Source of the DNA: an uncultured Desulfatiglans sp.
GTDB lineage: Bacteria; Desulfobacterota; DSM-4660; Desulfatiglandales; Desulfatiglandaceae
NCBI GenBank assembly: GCA_900498135.1
Contig: LR026961.1
Location: forward strand, 4,391,904 to 4,455,903
Direction of reading: 5' to 3'
Length of the DNA: 64,000 bases
The notes below the pieces were generated by a model. The model was not told the DNA's origin. It saw nothing but the letters and a program-made list of their open reading frames with translations, and made no database searches. The position numbers and the translations under genes were made by a program. Positions 1-9,627 of the stretch are shown one piece after another; within the stretch, counting starts at the first letter, position 1; each line of letters opens with the position of its first letter.

Positions 1-139
1 ACGGGTGCGCAGCGCGGGCGGGGTCCTTTTCTCCCGGACCGTCCGCGCGGGAGGTCGTCCCTTTCGAGGAGGACGTCTCCGATATGGTCTTTTCCTTTCC
101 ATCACCTGCGCCGCACCCGTTCCCTCATTCGCGCGGATC

Positions 140-1762
140 TCAAGCCACCAGTTCCGCCGCCACCAGATCCATGTCCCTCAGCATCCCCTGCAGGCACTCG
201 GCCAGCGGCAGGGCCGAAAGCACCCCCATCAACGCGGGCAGAGGCTCGTCGCCCGCGCCCTGCGAGAGCCGAAGCCCTTTGGTATAAACGGTTTCGAGGG
301 CCTCGCATACGAAGAGCCTCGCCGCCGCCTCCAGGTAATCCTTCGAGTACCGCCGGTCGCCCGAATCCTCAGCGGCCTTCCGGCAGAGAGCGAAGGCCAC
401 CTCGCACCAGGTGATCATGTCCGCCAGCAGGAACATGACGATCTGGTGGCGCGTGAGCTTCGCCTTCCGGGCCCCGAGGATCAGTTCGTTCAGGACTTTC
501 AAGGCATCGGACAACTGGGGGCCGCCGGTCGAAACAGGCAGCTCGAGCGCCCGGGCGGCCATTTGCTCATAGAAGCCGCCCTTCGAGCGCACCGTCTCCC
601 GCATGCGGAACATGGAGATAATGCTGCGCTGGATCTCGCTCGTCCCCTCATAGATCGTCAGGATCTTCACATCGCGCTTGATCTTCTCGACCTCGTACTC
701 CCGGATGTAGCCGTACCCCCCGAAGGCCTGGATGCCGTCGTTGGCCATGGCGTCGCCGGCTTCCGTGGCGAAATACTTCGCGATGGAACCCTCGACCTGC
801 AGATCCTCATCGACCGTGTCCAGACGCCGGCCGACCCACTCGATGTAGGCCCGAGCCGCCTCGAGCTGCACGGCGTGCGGAACGAGGAGCCGGTGGGTGT
901 ACCCCTGCTTTTCACAGAGCGGCCCGCCGAACTGAATGCGCTCCTTAGAGTAGCGGATCGCACGCTCGAGGGAAGCCATCCCGCCGCCAAGGCCGAAGGT
1001 CGCCACCATGAGGCGCGTATACCCGAAGACCTGATTGGCCTGCTTCAGCCCCTGTCCCTCGACGCCGCCGAGAAGATTCTCCACCGGGACGAACAGGTCT
1101 TCCAGGGTCAGAGGGCAGGTGTCGGAGGCCCGGATGCCGTGCTTGTCTTCGTGCTTACCCGGGACGAGCCCCTTCGCCCCGCCTTCCACGACAAAGAACG
1201 ACGGCCCCTCGGGCGTGTCGGCGAGGATCGTGTAGAGATCCGCCACCCCGCCGTTCGTGATGAACTGCTTCTGGCCGTTCAGCCGGTAGCCGGTGATCTG
1301 GCCCGCATCGTCCAGCACCCGTTCGGCCTTCGTCTTCAACGCCTGGACATTGGACCCCGCATCGGGCTCGGTCACCCCATAGGCGACGATCAGGCCTTCC
1401 TCGGCGATCTTCGTGATGTACTTGGCCTTCTGCTCGGGCGTCCCTCCCACCCGGATCGGGTCCATACCGAGGCAGATCGCCAGAAAGGAGGTCGCAATGG
1501 CCAGATCCATCCTGGCCATCCGCTCGCTCACGAGGGCGATCTCGGTGGCGCCGGCCCCCAGACCGCCGTATTCCTCGGGGATGAAGATCAGGTGAAGCGC
1601 TACCTCCGGCCCCAACATGAACCGGATGAGGTCCATGGGAAAGTCCCCGGCCTGATCCAGGGCCAGTCTCGTTTCGAGGGGGAGGCGCTCCCGCTCCAGT
1701 TTCGCGATGGTCTCCATCACCATGGACAGCGTTTCGGGGTCCATTTTCGATTGTTCTGTCAT
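140..1762 (-). CDS. Acyl-CoA dehydrogenase with C-terminal extension
   Basis: FAD-dependent acyl-CoA dehydrogenase of 540 residues that would introduce the alpha,beta double bond into an acyl-CoA and pass electrons to ETF. The family motif TEPDAGS is at about residues 131-137. The IYEGTSEIQ segment at about 370-378 carries the expected catalytic glutamate, E372. The catalytic core accounts for roughly the first 400 residues. The remaining 140 or so are a helical extension like that of long-chain or complex-I-associated family members, so substrate chain length cannot be assigned. The start codon is preceded by GGAGG-like sequence. No ETF or thiolase genes lie beside it in the window. Family assignment is firm and substrate is unknown. 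Confidence 0.93.
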   Translation of the reverse strand: MTEQSKMDPETLSMVMETIAKLERERLPLETRLALDQAGDFPMDLIRFMLGPEVALHLIFIPEEYGGLGAGATEIALVSERMARMDLAIATSFLAICLGMDPIRVGGTPEQKAKYITKIAEEGLIVAYGVTEPDAGSNVQALKTKAERVLDDAGQITGYRLNGQKQFITNGGVADLYTILADTPEGPSFFVVEGGAKGLVPGKHEDKHGIRASDTCPLTLEDLFVPVENLLGGVEGQGLKQANQVFGYTRLMVATFGLGGGMASLERAIRYSKERIQFGGPLCEKQGYTHRLLVPHAVQLEAARAYIEWVGRRLDTVDEDLQVEGSIAKYFATEAGDAMANDGIQAFGGYGYIREYEVEKIKRDVKILTIYEGTSEIQRSIISMFRMRETVRSKGGFYEQMAARALELPVSTGGPQLSDALKVLNELILGARKAKLTRHQIVMFLLADMITWCEVAFALCRKAAEDSGDRRYSKDYLEAAARLFVCEALETVYTKGLRLSQGAGDEPLPALMGVLSALPLAECLQGMLRDMDLVAAELVA

Positions 1763-1923
1763 GCAACAGCCTCCTTCAAGGATTTCGATATCAAAACTTG
1801 CGCCCTTTCCCGAACCACCTGCCGGGCAAAGGTGAATGCCGGAATCTCATCCGTCCCCGGGCGGTTCCGTGTCACGGATTCGGATCACCTGGCCACGGAT
1901 CCTCCCCTGAAAGCGCCTGAGAA

Positions 1924-2358
1924 TCATCTCAGATCCCACAAAAAGAGGTCCGTCTCCGGATCGAATGTCCGCTCCAGCACCGCCCCTTCGAAGGCCTGGA
2001 TGACGAACTCGCAGGCGAAAACGACGTTCCCCGTCGTGAGATGCCCCCCGAAGGCCTTGCCTTCCCTGTCCGCCAGGGTCATGTGGGCGTGTACCATCGG
2101 GCGCCCGTCCTTCAGGGAGATGTTCCCCATGAGGGAGGTCACCTCCAGGTTTCGATCCAGATCCAGATAGCGATAGGTCCTCTTTTTCTGATCATAATAG
2201 CCGAGCCTCGCCTTTTGCAAAGCCCCGAGGGCCTCCACGCGCCCGAGCGTAATCCCCTTTTCGATGCAGAACCGCTCGAGCGCCTCGAGGAGGTCGCAGT
2301 CTTTCGAAAGCCGGCCCATGTAGTAACCGGCGTGCCGAACCTCTTTGGACGTCGCCAT
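1924..2358 (-). CDS. PPC/DUF296 domain protein
   Basis: A 144-residue single-domain protein of the PPC (plants and prokaryotes conserved, DUF296) family. It shows the hydrophobic core and the His-rich strand PMVHAHMTLADREG at about 87-100, followed by GGHL. Plant PPC domains sit on AT-hook DNA-binding proteins, while bacterial stand-alone members form trimers of unclear function. I chose the ATG at 2358 because a GGGAGGAATC ribosome binding site lies just upstream. The open frame continues further 5' without a plausible ribosome binding site. It is separated from the acyl-CoA dehydrogenase by 161 bp on the same strand. Family is fairly secure and the function is not known. Confidence 0.8.
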   Translation of the reverse strand: MATSKEVRHAGYYMGRLSKDCDLLEALERFCIEKGITLGRVEALGALQKARLGYYDQKKRTYRYLDLDRNLEVTSLMGNISLKDGRPMVHAHMTLADREGKAFGGHLTTGNVVFACEFVIQAFEGAVLERTFDPETDLFLWDLR

Positions 2359-2776
2359 GATTCCCTCCTCTAACGGCTTACAGCCGGATGTTTCAAGAAA
2401 AAGCGCCCCCGAAATGCGCCTGGCCGGCAGGGTCCGTGCAACGCCCATTCGAGCGTGAGGGCAGCTTCCCCTGAGCGGGCGGCTGTAGAACCCGGTTTCC
2501 AATCCAGCACCGATCGACCGCCATCCCCGCGAAGCGCACCGTCTTCGAGCCGTCCGCGGAAGGCCGCCAGGGAAGTCGACGCTCAGCGACGGGGAAGATA
2601 TAGCACAGAAGCCGTCAAATAACCAGATGGCTGAACAGCGCTCACGAAAATCGGATCCCACTCAAGCGCCGCTCATGGAGGCGGTCGGATCATCCGCACG
2701 GGCATTGCCTCGTGCTGCCGCCGCTTACCTCCTCCCCGAAAAATTTCCTTGGGGGATCTCCAATCACCGTCTTTCG
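2359..2776. other. Intergenic region with a repeat fragment
   Basis: A 418-bp stretch with no gene I can support. Around 2480-2506 the plus strand reads GTAGAACCCGGTTTCCAATC, which matches the outer part of the dispersed repeat near 57279-57303, so this is probably a decayed repeat end. The rest shows no recognisable signal. Confidence 0.4.
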
Positions 2777-3250
2777 TCAACAACGGGGTCCGTCCGGACC
2801 GGATCGCTCCTGAGGCGGTGGCGCCTTTTTGAGCACCCTGTCGATGGCAAAACCGCCGCCCCGGCCGCTTCGGCGCAGGAAAAAGGCCGCGACGGCGGCC
2901 CCCGGGACGAGGGCCAGCCACCACACCAGCGCCCCGGCATAGGCGCTGAAGGCCCACTGATTGTCCACCAGGCGGAAGATCAGCAACCCGAGCAGGCCGC
3001 CGATCGCAATCAGGCCCACAAACGGCAGGAAATGATGTGTGCCGGCCCTGTCGGGGGCCACGAGCAGCACGGTGTCGCCTACCTCGGCCCCGACCGTGTT
3101 CGCGACCTCGAAAACGGCGGGATCGTCCCGAACGGCAAAATCCGGGTCCTGCGCCCCAACATGGTTCCCTTTCAAGGGTTGAGGCCGAACTGCTACTTTG
3201 ACCTTGCCCTCCCTGGGAACATCGACCACGATCCCGTCACGGATTCTCAT
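2777..3250 (-). CDS. RseC/MucC-like small membrane protein
   Basis: About 157 residues. The soluble N-terminal half (RIRDGIVVDVPREGKVKVAV, then GDTVLLVAP) is followed by two hydrophobic helices at roughly 80-100 and 108-130, and a basic, glycine-rich tail. This is the architecture of RseC/MucC proteins, which act near sigma-E or the Rnf/SoxR-reducing systems, but the usual N-terminal cysteines are missing, so the assignment is tentative. The ATG at 3250 has an AAAGGGGAG ribosome binding site with good spacing. An ATG 21 bp upstream is less well placed. It is an isolated gene. Confidence 0.5.
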   Translation of the reverse strand: MRIRDGIVVDVPREGKVKVAVRPQPLKGNHVGAQDPDFAVRDDPAVFEVANTVGAEVGDTVLLVAPDRAGTHHFLPFVGLIAIGGLLGLLIFRLVDNQWAFSAYAGALVWWLALVPGAAVAAFFLRRSGRGGGFAIDRVLKKAPPPQERSGPDGPRC

Positions 3251-3533
3251 GAAACTCCCCTTTCCTGTCATCCTTCAAGGGACCTCTTCACTCTTCCAGG
3301 CCTCGGCCGGCCCTGCAGCAGCCTCGTTCCCAGCGGCCTCTTCATGAAGCGCGCCGCTTCCAAGCCGCTGGTTTTCCGAGGGCCGATCGGAACATCCGAG
3401 GCTTGATTTCCTTTTCAGCCTACCCTATGCTTCGGAAAAAGGCCATGAGATTGGCGGAGGCACCGCGCGGGAAACCCATCGTCCCGCCCTCTTCCCAAAC
3501 GGTCTTTCAATCCCATCCCCGGGAGGCGACACC

Positions 3534-4283
3534 ATGGATGCGCTCTTGAGCAAAGGCAGAACCCTCATCGAGCAGGCCCGAAGGATCCTGGTCTTCAGCG
3601 GCGCGGGTCTCAGCACCGAATCCGGCATCCCCGACTTCAGGAGTCCGGGCGGCATCTGGAGCCGATATGACCCGTCCGATTTCTATTTCCACAAGATCAT
3701 CTCGGACGAAGGCGCACGGGAAGCCTACTGGCGCATGAGCTCGGAATACTGGATCACCATGCGGGATGCCCTTCCCAACCCCGCCCATCTGGCGGTCAAG
3801 CGGCTCGAGGACGCGGGGAAGCTCGAGGCGGTCGTCACACAAAACATCGATCGCCTGCATCACAAGGCGGGGAACTCCCCGGAGAGGATCATCGAGATCC
3901 ACGGCACCGCCTTCACGGTCTCCTGCCTCACCTGCGGCAAGCCGTATGACCGGGAAGCCATCGAGGCCTTGCTGCATAGCGGCGTCAAGGCCCCCTATTG
4001 CGAGGCGTGCGGCGGCATCCTCAAACCGGACACCATTTCCTTCGGCCAGAGCATGCCCATGGACAAAATGGAACGGGCCATGCACCTCGCAGCGGCCTGC
4101 GACTTATGCATAGTCCTCGGCTCTTCCCTGGTCGTCTACCCGGCCGCGTCCGTCCCGGAAGAAGTCCTGCGCAACGGCTCCAGGCTCATCATTGTCAATC
4201 GCGATCCCACTCACCTGGATCAAAGCGCCGACCTGGTCATCCATGAATCCATCGGCGGGGTGCTGCAGGGCATGGTCGAGTGA
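3534..4283 (+). CDS. cobB: NAD-dependent protein deacylase (sirtuin)
   Basis: A 249-residue sirtuin that would remove acetyl or other acyl groups from protein lysines using NAD. The NAD-binding GAGLSTESGIPDFRS motif is at 23-37, TQNID at 102-106 and the catalytic histidine at H123 (EIHG). Four zinc ligands lie at C131, C134, C156 and C159, and GSSLVVYPA is near 195. All catalytic elements are intact and the length is normal. A GGGAGG ribosome binding site precedes the ATG. No acetyl-CoA synthetase or acetyltransferase lies next to it, so its targets cannot be inferred from context. Confidence 0.93.
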   Translation: MDALLSKGRTLIEQARRILVFSGAGLSTESGIPDFRSPGGIWSRYDPSDFYFHKIISDEGAREAYWRMSSEYWITMRDALPNPAHLAVKRLEDAGKLEAVVTQNIDRLHHKAGNSPERIIEIHGTAFTVSCLTCGKPYDREAIEALLHSGVKAPYCEACGGILKPDTISFGQSMPMDKMERAMHLAAACDLCIVLGSSLVVYPAASVPEEVLRNGSRLIIVNRDPTHLDQSADLVIHESIGGVLQGMVE

Positions 4284-4292
4284 GAAGCCCGG

Positions 4293-4405
4293 TAGTTTCC
4301 AACCTGGAAACGGCCTTTGCTGGCAGTCTCGGTGTCAATCCGCCCCTTTCGTGCACCGGCTTCAGGCCGCCTGCGCACCAGCGATCTCTTTCCTTGATAT
4401 GTACA
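4293..4405 (-). repeat. Decayed copy of the dispersed palindromic repeat
   Basis: Imperfect reverse-orientation match to the repeat family: TTTCCAACCTGGAAACGGCC, then GTCTCGGTGTCAATC, and finally TTTCCTTGATAT, in the same order as the better copy at 15301-15420. The central palindrome has degenerated. It sits just past the cobB stop codon. The rest of the gap to 4704 holds an imperfect direct repeat (AACCCGCCGCGAGGG near 4412, again near 4470) and no gene. Confidence 0.55.
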
Positions 4406-4704
4406 GACCGCGAACCCGCCGCGAGGGCCTGGGAGAGAGGACCCGATGGGGGTGAAGAAGCCCGGAAACCCGCCGCGAGGGGATGGGACTGAGCACGCGG
4501 AGCGTGTGAAGGAACAAAACTCCCTTTCCGCATTGGAGGCCAGGGTGCAGCGGGAAGCCTTTTCCGCGCCCGTTTGACGCCCATGGGCGCCGCACGCTCC
4601 AGCTCGTGCCAAAGACGCCATCCCGCGAAGAAGAAATGTTGCGAGCAGGTTGACAACCGCACAAAGATGGTTATTAAATAAATGAAATCTAAGCTGGCGA
4701 CAGG

Positions 4705-4713
4705 TGTTATAAT
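4705..4713 (+). promoter_or_regulatory. Extended -10 promoter upstream of hsp20
   Basis: TGTTATAAT gives an extended -10 (TGn plus TATAAT) 44 bp before the hsp20 start. No good -35 hexamer is placed at 16-18 bp. CTTGAA just downstream resembles a sigma-32 -35 box, but no matching -10 follows before the gene. The surrounding 60 bp is markedly AT-rich for this genome. Confidence 0.5.
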
Positions 4714-4756
4714 ATATAAAACTTGAACCTGCCTGCCAAAGAAAGGGGGTGTCGTA

Positions 4757-5203
4757 ATGACAACGGAACTGGTTAAAAGGACTCGTAGGCCGTCATGGAT
4801 GACGCCCTTCGGGCGCGAAGGTTGGGGAGACGTCTTCTTCGATCGTTTGTGGCCCGAGTGGATGAGGGACATGGGTGAAGAGTGGACTCCGAGTGTTGAC
4901 CTGAGCGAAAAGGAAGGGAAGTATTTGCTGAAGGCAGAACTTCCCGGGATGACCAAGGACGACATCAGCGTAACTTACGAAGACGGCGTTGTGACGATCA
5001 CCGGAAAAAAGGAAACCAAAAAGGAAGAGGAAGGCGCAGATTACTACGTGAAGGAGTCCCGTTATGGTTCCTTCACCAGGAGTTTCCGCCTCCCCACAGG
5101 AATCGATGAATCCAAGGTGGATGCCCAGTTCAAGGACGGCGTCCTGACGGTAGCAATGCCTAAGAAAGAAGGCGAGAAATCCAGGAAGATCGACATTAAA
5201 TAG
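4757..5203 (+). CDS. Hsp20/alpha-crystallin small heat shock protein
   Basis: A 148-residue ATP-independent holdase chaperone. The alpha-crystallin domain spans about 40-140. It has the early strand PSVDLSEKEGKYLLKAELPG, the conserved VTITGKK segment near 77 and the A-x-x-x-n-GVL signature (AQFKDGVL) near 125-132. It ends with a short basic tail. AAAGGGGGTG precedes the ATG. It is a single-gene unit with its own promoter and terminator. Confidence 0.95.
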   Translation: MTTELVKRTRRPSWMTPFGREGWGDVFFDRLWPEWMRDMGEEWTPSVDLSEKEGKYLLKAELPGMTKDDISVTYEDGVVTITGKKETKKEEEGADYYVKESRYGSFTRSFRLPTGIDESKVDAQFKDGVLTVAMPKKEGEKSRKIDIK

Positions 5204-5241
5204 CCTAAACCATCCACTTATCAATTCATGATGAACGCGCC

Positions 5242-5280
5242 AGGGCCGGGCCTCCCCAAGAGGCCTGGCCCTCTTATTTC
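5242..5280 (+). terminator. Rho-independent terminator after hsp20
   Basis: A 13-bp GC-rich stem (5242-5254 with 5260-5272, one G-T wobble), a CCCAA loop and a CTCTTATTT tail, 39 bp after the hsp20 stop. Confidence 0.85.
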
Positions 5281-5599
5281 TCAGAGATGCAGTCTCAGAG
5301 CCCCCGTCGGCAGTTCATGAAGAGGTCGGCGCAGGTGTCCACAATTTAACAGGCAAACGGGGTGATCGCACCCAAACAGGTCTTGCAATCCAGATGCCGT
5401 TCCGTTATCATTTTTCAATTAAGTGCTGTTTGCTCCGCCGATAAAAGCCTCCTGCCGATGCATCCCCACCGATCCACGGCGTGGAGGCTTTGCTGCCTTT
5501 ACATCCGGTTGACGGCCCCCTTCCAGAACAGCCATTCCAGGCCGCGGCGCGCCCTTTTCCCGGGCAGCCGCGCCGATCGAAACACCGAGGAGACCATTT
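5281..5599. other. Intergenic region without recognised features
   Basis: A 319-bp stretch between the hsp20 terminator and rlmKL. I see no gene, RNA or clear promoter. Confidence 0.4.
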
Positions 5600-7813
5600 T
5601 TGCAGGCTTCTTACCGATTTTATGCAACGGCGCCGAAGGGCATGGGCGGCCTTCTCGCGGAAGAGCTCAAGGCTCTCAACGCCCACAAGATCGTACCCGG
5701 GCGCGCCGGGGTGGCCTTTGAGGACCATCTGGAAAGCGCATACCGCGTCTGTTTGTGGTCCCGCCTGGCAAACCGCGTCCTGATGCCTATCACGAGTTTT
5801 CCCGCGGCTTCGCCCGAGGCGCTCTACGAAGGAATCCGGACGATCGACTGGTCGCAGCATCTCGGGCCTTCGGACACCCTCGCTGTCGACTGCAAGATTG
5901 AGCAATCCGCCATCACGCATTCCAGGTATGCCGCACTCAAGATCAAGGATGCCATCGTCGACCAGTTCAGGGATGCAGGCGGTGTCCGCCCCTCGGTTGA
6001 CCTGCTGCAGCCTTCCGTGCGAGTCAATGCCTACATCAAGAAAGACCGCGTCATGGTGAGCCTCGACCTGGCCGGATCGAGCCTCCATCTCCGGGGCTAC
6101 CGCGAAGAGCGCGTCTTCGCACCCATGAAGGAGAACCTGGCCGCAGCGGTGCTCGCCTTCTCGGGCTGGCCCGAAATCGCTGCACGGGGCGGCCCGCTCG
6201 CCGACCCTCTGTGCGGTTCGGGTACCCTTCTGATCGAAGCGGCCCTCATGGCCGCCGACGCTGCGCCCGGCCTCCTCAGACCCTACTACGGATTCCTCGG
6301 GTGGCGGGGCCACGACCCACGCCTCTGGGAAAGGCTCCTCAAAGAGGCCCGGGAAAGGCGCGAGGCCGGGATTCAGAGACTGCCTCTCATCATGGGCTGG
6401 GACAAGGACCCTGCGGCGGTTTCGGTGAGTCTTGCCAATGCGGCGCGGGCCGGGTTCCAGGGAAGGATTCGGGTGGAAGCCTGTGCAATCGCCCATGCCA
6501 TGCCATCGAGAGATTTGCCTGCCGGACTTTTCGTGACCAATCCCCCTTATGGCGAGCGCATCGGGGAGGAAACGGCCCTGATCCCGCTTTACGGTGAAAT
6601 CGGCCACATCCTCAAGACGCGCTTCGGCGGGTGGAAGGCGGCCGTCTTCACGGGCAACCCACGTCTCGGGAGGGAAATCGGGATCCGCCCCGACAGGACC
6701 CATGTATTCTACAACGGGCCGCTGCGCTGTGAACTGCTGACCTTCGAGATCCCGTCCGGGAGGCGTGTGCGCCGCATACCCGGCAGCGGGCGCCTCGAGC
6801 CCCCTCGGACGGAGGCCCCCAAGCCGCCCGCCCCGGAGATCGGCCCGGGCGGTGAGATGCTCGGCAACCGCCTCAAAAAGAACCTGAAGGTGCTTTCACG
6901 CTGGGCCCGCAGCGTAGGGGTCGACTGCTTCCGCGTCTACGACGCGGACCTCCCCGAGTACAATTTCGCGATCGATCTGTACCGGGGCGAATCCCTCTGG
7001 GCCCACGTGCAGGAATACGAGGCCCCGCTCACGGTAAGTCCTCGCAGGGCGGAGGAGCGGCGCGCCGAGGCCCTGGCGGTCATTCCCTCCGTTCTCGACA
7101 TCCCGCCGGACCACCTTTTCTTCAAGGTCCGGCAGCGTCAGAGAGGGGCCGGGCAGTATGGGAAACAGGACGACCTCGGCCGCTTCACCATCGTCAAGGA
7201 AGGCCCCTGCCGCTTCTGGGTGAACCTGACGGACTATATCGATACGGGGCTTTTCCTGGACCATCGCATTACGCGGGACCTCATCCGGACCATGGCCAAC
7301 GGAAAACGTTTTCTCAACCTCTTCGGCTACACAGGAACCGCCACGGTCCACGCGCTCGCGGGCGGCGCCAGGAGCACCACCACTGTGGACCTCTCCGCCA
7401 CCTATCTCGATTGGGCGCGGCGCAACATCGAGCTGAATGGCTTCGATGCGGCGGAACAGGAACTGATCCAGGCCGACTGCCTTCAATGGCTTGCCGAGGC
7501 CTCTGCGGAAAGCCCGCCCTCACGCCAGTATGACCTGATCTTCCTCGATGCCCCCACATTCTCCAATTCCAAGCGGATGAAAGAGAGTTTCGACATCCAA
7601 CGCGACCATCCGGAACTGCTCGCCCAGGCCTTGGAGCTGCTTGCACCGGAAGGGGACCTGATCTTTTCCACCAACCGGCGAAGCTTCAAACTGAACGAGC
7701 AGCTCCTGAGCTCCTGCAGCATCAGGGACATCACGCGCGCGACCCTGCCGAAGGATTTCGCGAGGCATGAAAACATCCACCACTGCTGGCACCTGACGAA
7801 GGAGCCGGCTTGA
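5600..7813 (+). CDS. rlmL: Bifunctional 23S rRNA methyltransferase RlmKL
   Basis: A 737-residue fusion of RlmL and RlmK, SAM-dependent enzymes that make m2G2445 and m7G2069 in 23S rRNA in E. coli. The N-terminus (SYRFYATAPKGMGGLLAEEL) and THUMP domain to about residue 165 precede the RlmL methyltransferase with catalytic NPPYGERIG near 314. A linker at about 395-415 leads into the RlmK-like domain, with FLNLFGYTGTATVHAL near 572 and LIFLDAPTFSNSK near 645. The start is TTG at 5600, favoured by a GAGGAG ribosome binding site and by the match of the resulting N-terminus to the family. Length is slightly above that of E. coli RlmL. Confidence 0.95.
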   Translation: MQASYRFYATAPKGMGGLLAEELKALNAHKIVPGRAGVAFEDHLESAYRVCLWSRLANRVLMPITSFPAASPEALYEGIRTIDWSQHLGPSDTLAVDCKIEQSAITHSRYAALKIKDAIVDQFRDAGGVRPSVDLLQPSVRVNAYIKKDRVMVSLDLAGSSLHLRGYREERVFAPMKENLAAAVLAFSGWPEIAARGGPLADPLCGSGTLLIEAALMAADAAPGLLRPYYGFLGWRGHDPRLWERLLKEARERREAGIQRLPLIMGWDKDPAAVSVSLANAARAGFQGRIRVEACAIAHAMPSRDLPAGLFVTNPPYGERIGEETALIPLYGEIGHILKTRFGGWKAAVFTGNPRLGREIGIRPDRTHVFYNGPLRCELLTFEIPSGRRVRRIPGSGRLEPPRTEAPKPPAPEIGPGGEMLGNRLKKNLKVLSRWARSVGVDCFRVYDADLPEYNFAIDLYRGESLWAHVQEYEAPLTVSPRRAEERRAEALAVIPSVLDIPPDHLFFKVRQRQRGAGQYGKQDDLGRFTIVKEGPCRFWVNLTDYIDTGLFLDHRITRDLIRTMANGKRFLNLFGYTGTATVHALAGGARSTTTVDLSATYLDWARRNIELNGFDAAEQELIQADCLQWLAEASAESPPSRQYDLIFLDAPTFSNSKRMKESFDIQRDHPELLAQALELLAPEGDLIFSTNRRSFKLNEQLLSSCSIRDITRATLPKDFARHENIHHCWHLTKEPA

Positions 7814-7840
7814 ACCCCGAACAACAGGAGGCAGATACGG

Positions 7841-8956
7841 ATGCCCGATCTTTTCGAAACCACGACCATCGCGGGGCTCACCCTTCGCAACCGCTTTGTG
7901 CGCTCCGCCACCTGGGAAGGCCTTGCCGCCGAGACGGGCGGCTGCACCCCGCAACTCAATGCCATGATGGCCGATCTGGCCAAGGGCGGCGTCGGCCTGA
8001 TCATCTCGGGACACGCCTACGTCAGCCTTGAAGGGCAGGCCGGCCCCAGGCAGCTCGGGGTCTACAGCGACGACCTGCTCCCGGGCCTGAGGGGCATGGC
8101 CGAGGCCGTCCACAAGGCGGGCGGGGTCATCGTCCTGCAACTGGCCCATGCCGGCAACCAGGCCGCCACCTCCTTGAGCGGTCTCCCGGCGGCCGGACCG
8201 AGCCCCTTCGCCCTGCCCAAAGGCGAACCCTGCCGGGAAATGGACGCCGGCGACCTCGCGGCTGTCGTCGACGCCTTCGCCAAGGCTGCAAATCGGGCGA
8301 AACAGGCCGGGTTCGACGGCGTCCAAATCCATGCCGCCCATGGATACCTGTTGAGCCAGTTCCTCTCACCCTATTTCAACCAGCGCACAGACCTCTACGG
8401 TGGGACGCTCGAAAACCGCTCGCGCCTCCTCTTCGAGGTCTACCGGGCCATCCGCGACGCGGTGGGAAACGGTTTTCCCATCATGGTCAAACTGAACTCC
8501 GAGGACTTTCTCGAGCCGGGCCTGACGCAGGACGACATGCTCCAGGTGTCCGCCGAACTCGAGACCGTGGGCATGGATGCGGTGGAACTGAGCGGAGGCA
8601 CCGGTTTTTCAGGGAAATTCCATCCCATCCGGAAAGGCAGGATCGAAGGCCCGGATGGGGAGGGATATTATCTTCAGGCAGCCCGCCGTTTCAAGGCGCG
8701 GATGAAGATGCCGCTGATGCTCGTCGGTGGGATTCGATCCTATGAGACAGCGGAAAGGATCGTAAAGGAAGGCTCCGCCGACTACATCTCGCTCTGCCGT
8801 CCGCTGATCCGCGAACCGCATCTGATCAAACGCTGGAAGGAAGGAGACAGACGCCCATCCACCTGCCTTTCGGACAACCTTTGCCTCAAGGCGACCCGAA
8901 CGGGTGAAGGGCTTCATTGCGTGGTTGAAAAGTCCCTGCAAGAGCGGGAGGACTGA
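7841..8956 (+). CDS. NADH:flavin oxidoreductase, Old Yellow Enzyme family
   Basis: A 371-residue FMN-binding TIM-barrel reductase. It has the N-terminal LRNRFVRSATWEG, QLAHAGNQ near 105, the active-site IHAAHGYLLSQFLSPYFNQRTDLYGG at about 167-190 and the phosphate-binding VGGIR near 287. Only the barrel domain is present. The 4Fe-4S and FAD/NAD domains of 2,4-dienoyl-CoA reductase are absent, and the cysteines near the C-terminus (CLSDNLC) do not form that cluster motif. Substrate is unknown, with enals, enones or aromatic acids all possible. It follows rlmKL by 27 bp with AGGAGG before the ATG, so it is probably cotranscribed. Confidence 0.9.
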   Translation: MPDLFETTTIAGLTLRNRFVRSATWEGLAAETGGCTPQLNAMMADLAKGGVGLIISGHAYVSLEGQAGPRQLGVYSDDLLPGLRGMAEAVHKAGGVIVLQLAHAGNQAATSLSGLPAAGPSPFALPKGEPCREMDAGDLAAVVDAFAKAANRAKQAGFDGVQIHAAHGYLLSQFLSPYFNQRTDLYGGTLENRSRLLFEVYRAIRDAVGNGFPIMVKLNSEDFLEPGLTQDDMLQVSAELETVGMDAVELSGGTGFSGKFHPIRKGRIEGPDGEGYYLQAARRFKARMKMPLMLVGGIRSYETAERIVKEGSADYISLCRPLIREPHLIKRWKEGDRRPSTCLSDNLCLKATRTGEGLHCVVEKSLQERED

Positions 8957-9559
8957 TCATCCGGACCCTTGTCCGAGTCCGGCAGCGAGGAAGGCGATGA
9001 TGCCTTTGCGCACGATCATGACCGCAATGGCAGCCAGGAGGAGGCTCGAGATCTTCGAGGCCGTTCGCGCCCCGGTCTGGCCGAGAAGACGGTTGATCGC
9101 CGGGGCGAACCAGAACACCGCACCGGCCAGACAGATATTGCTCACGAGCGCCAGGGCCGTCGGAAAAGCCCCGTATTCATTGCTGAGCAGAAGGGTGGTG
9201 GTGAGCACCGCGGGCCCTGCGATCAGGGGCACGCCGAGGGGAACCGCCCCGAGGCTCTCGCCGTCCGGCTTGCGCAGCCGTTTTTTCGTGGTCAGGAGAT
9301 CCCCCAGGGAGATCCCGAAAAGCAGAACCCCGCCGGCCACCATGAAATCCGCCACAGTGATCCCGAGCAGGCGCATGAGCGCGCTCCCGCCGCCAAGGAA
9401 ACCCAGCGCGACCAGGGCGGCGGTGATCACCGACTGCCGGATCGTGCGGCGGATCTGCTTTCCCCCCATCCCTTCGGTAAGCCCTAGGAATATGGGAAAG
9501 AGCCCTATAGCGTCGACCGCCACGAACAGTGGAACGAAACAGAGCCAGAACGACTTCAT
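8957..9559 (-). CDS. MarC family integral membrane protein
   Basis: A 200-residue protein with six predicted hydrophobic helices and MarC/UPF0056 family features: an N-terminal helix with FVAVDAIGLFPIFLGLTEG, the central FGISLGDLL and PLGVPLIAGPAVLTTTLLLSNEYG near 107-130. The molecular function of the family is unsettled. The old link to multiple antibiotic resistance is not supported. Its stop codon abuts that of the upstream convergent reductase with no intergenic base. Confidence 0.9.
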   Translation of the reverse strand: MKSFWLCFVPLFVAVDAIGLFPIFLGLTEGMGGKQIRRTIRQSVITAALVALGFLGGGSALMRLLGITVADFMVAGGVLLFGISLGDLLTTKKRLRKPDGESLGAVPLGVPLIAGPAVLTTTLLLSNEYGAFPTALALVSNICLAGAVFWFAPAINRLLGQTGARTASKISSLLLAAIAVMIVRKGIIAFLAAGLGQGSG

Positions 9560-9627
9560 GTCGGAACATCCTTTCCGCTGCTCTTCAGGTGCCGTGTGGA
9601 AAAAACACCGCGGCGGGTCACGGTTTA

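Noticed and set aside
5..2170. Long plus-strand open frame of about 720 codons
   Set aside because: It is antisense to the acyl-CoA dehydrogenase and PPC genes, is rich in Arg, Gly, Leu and Pro in the manner of GC-rich shadow frames, and has no ribosome binding site or recognisable domain.
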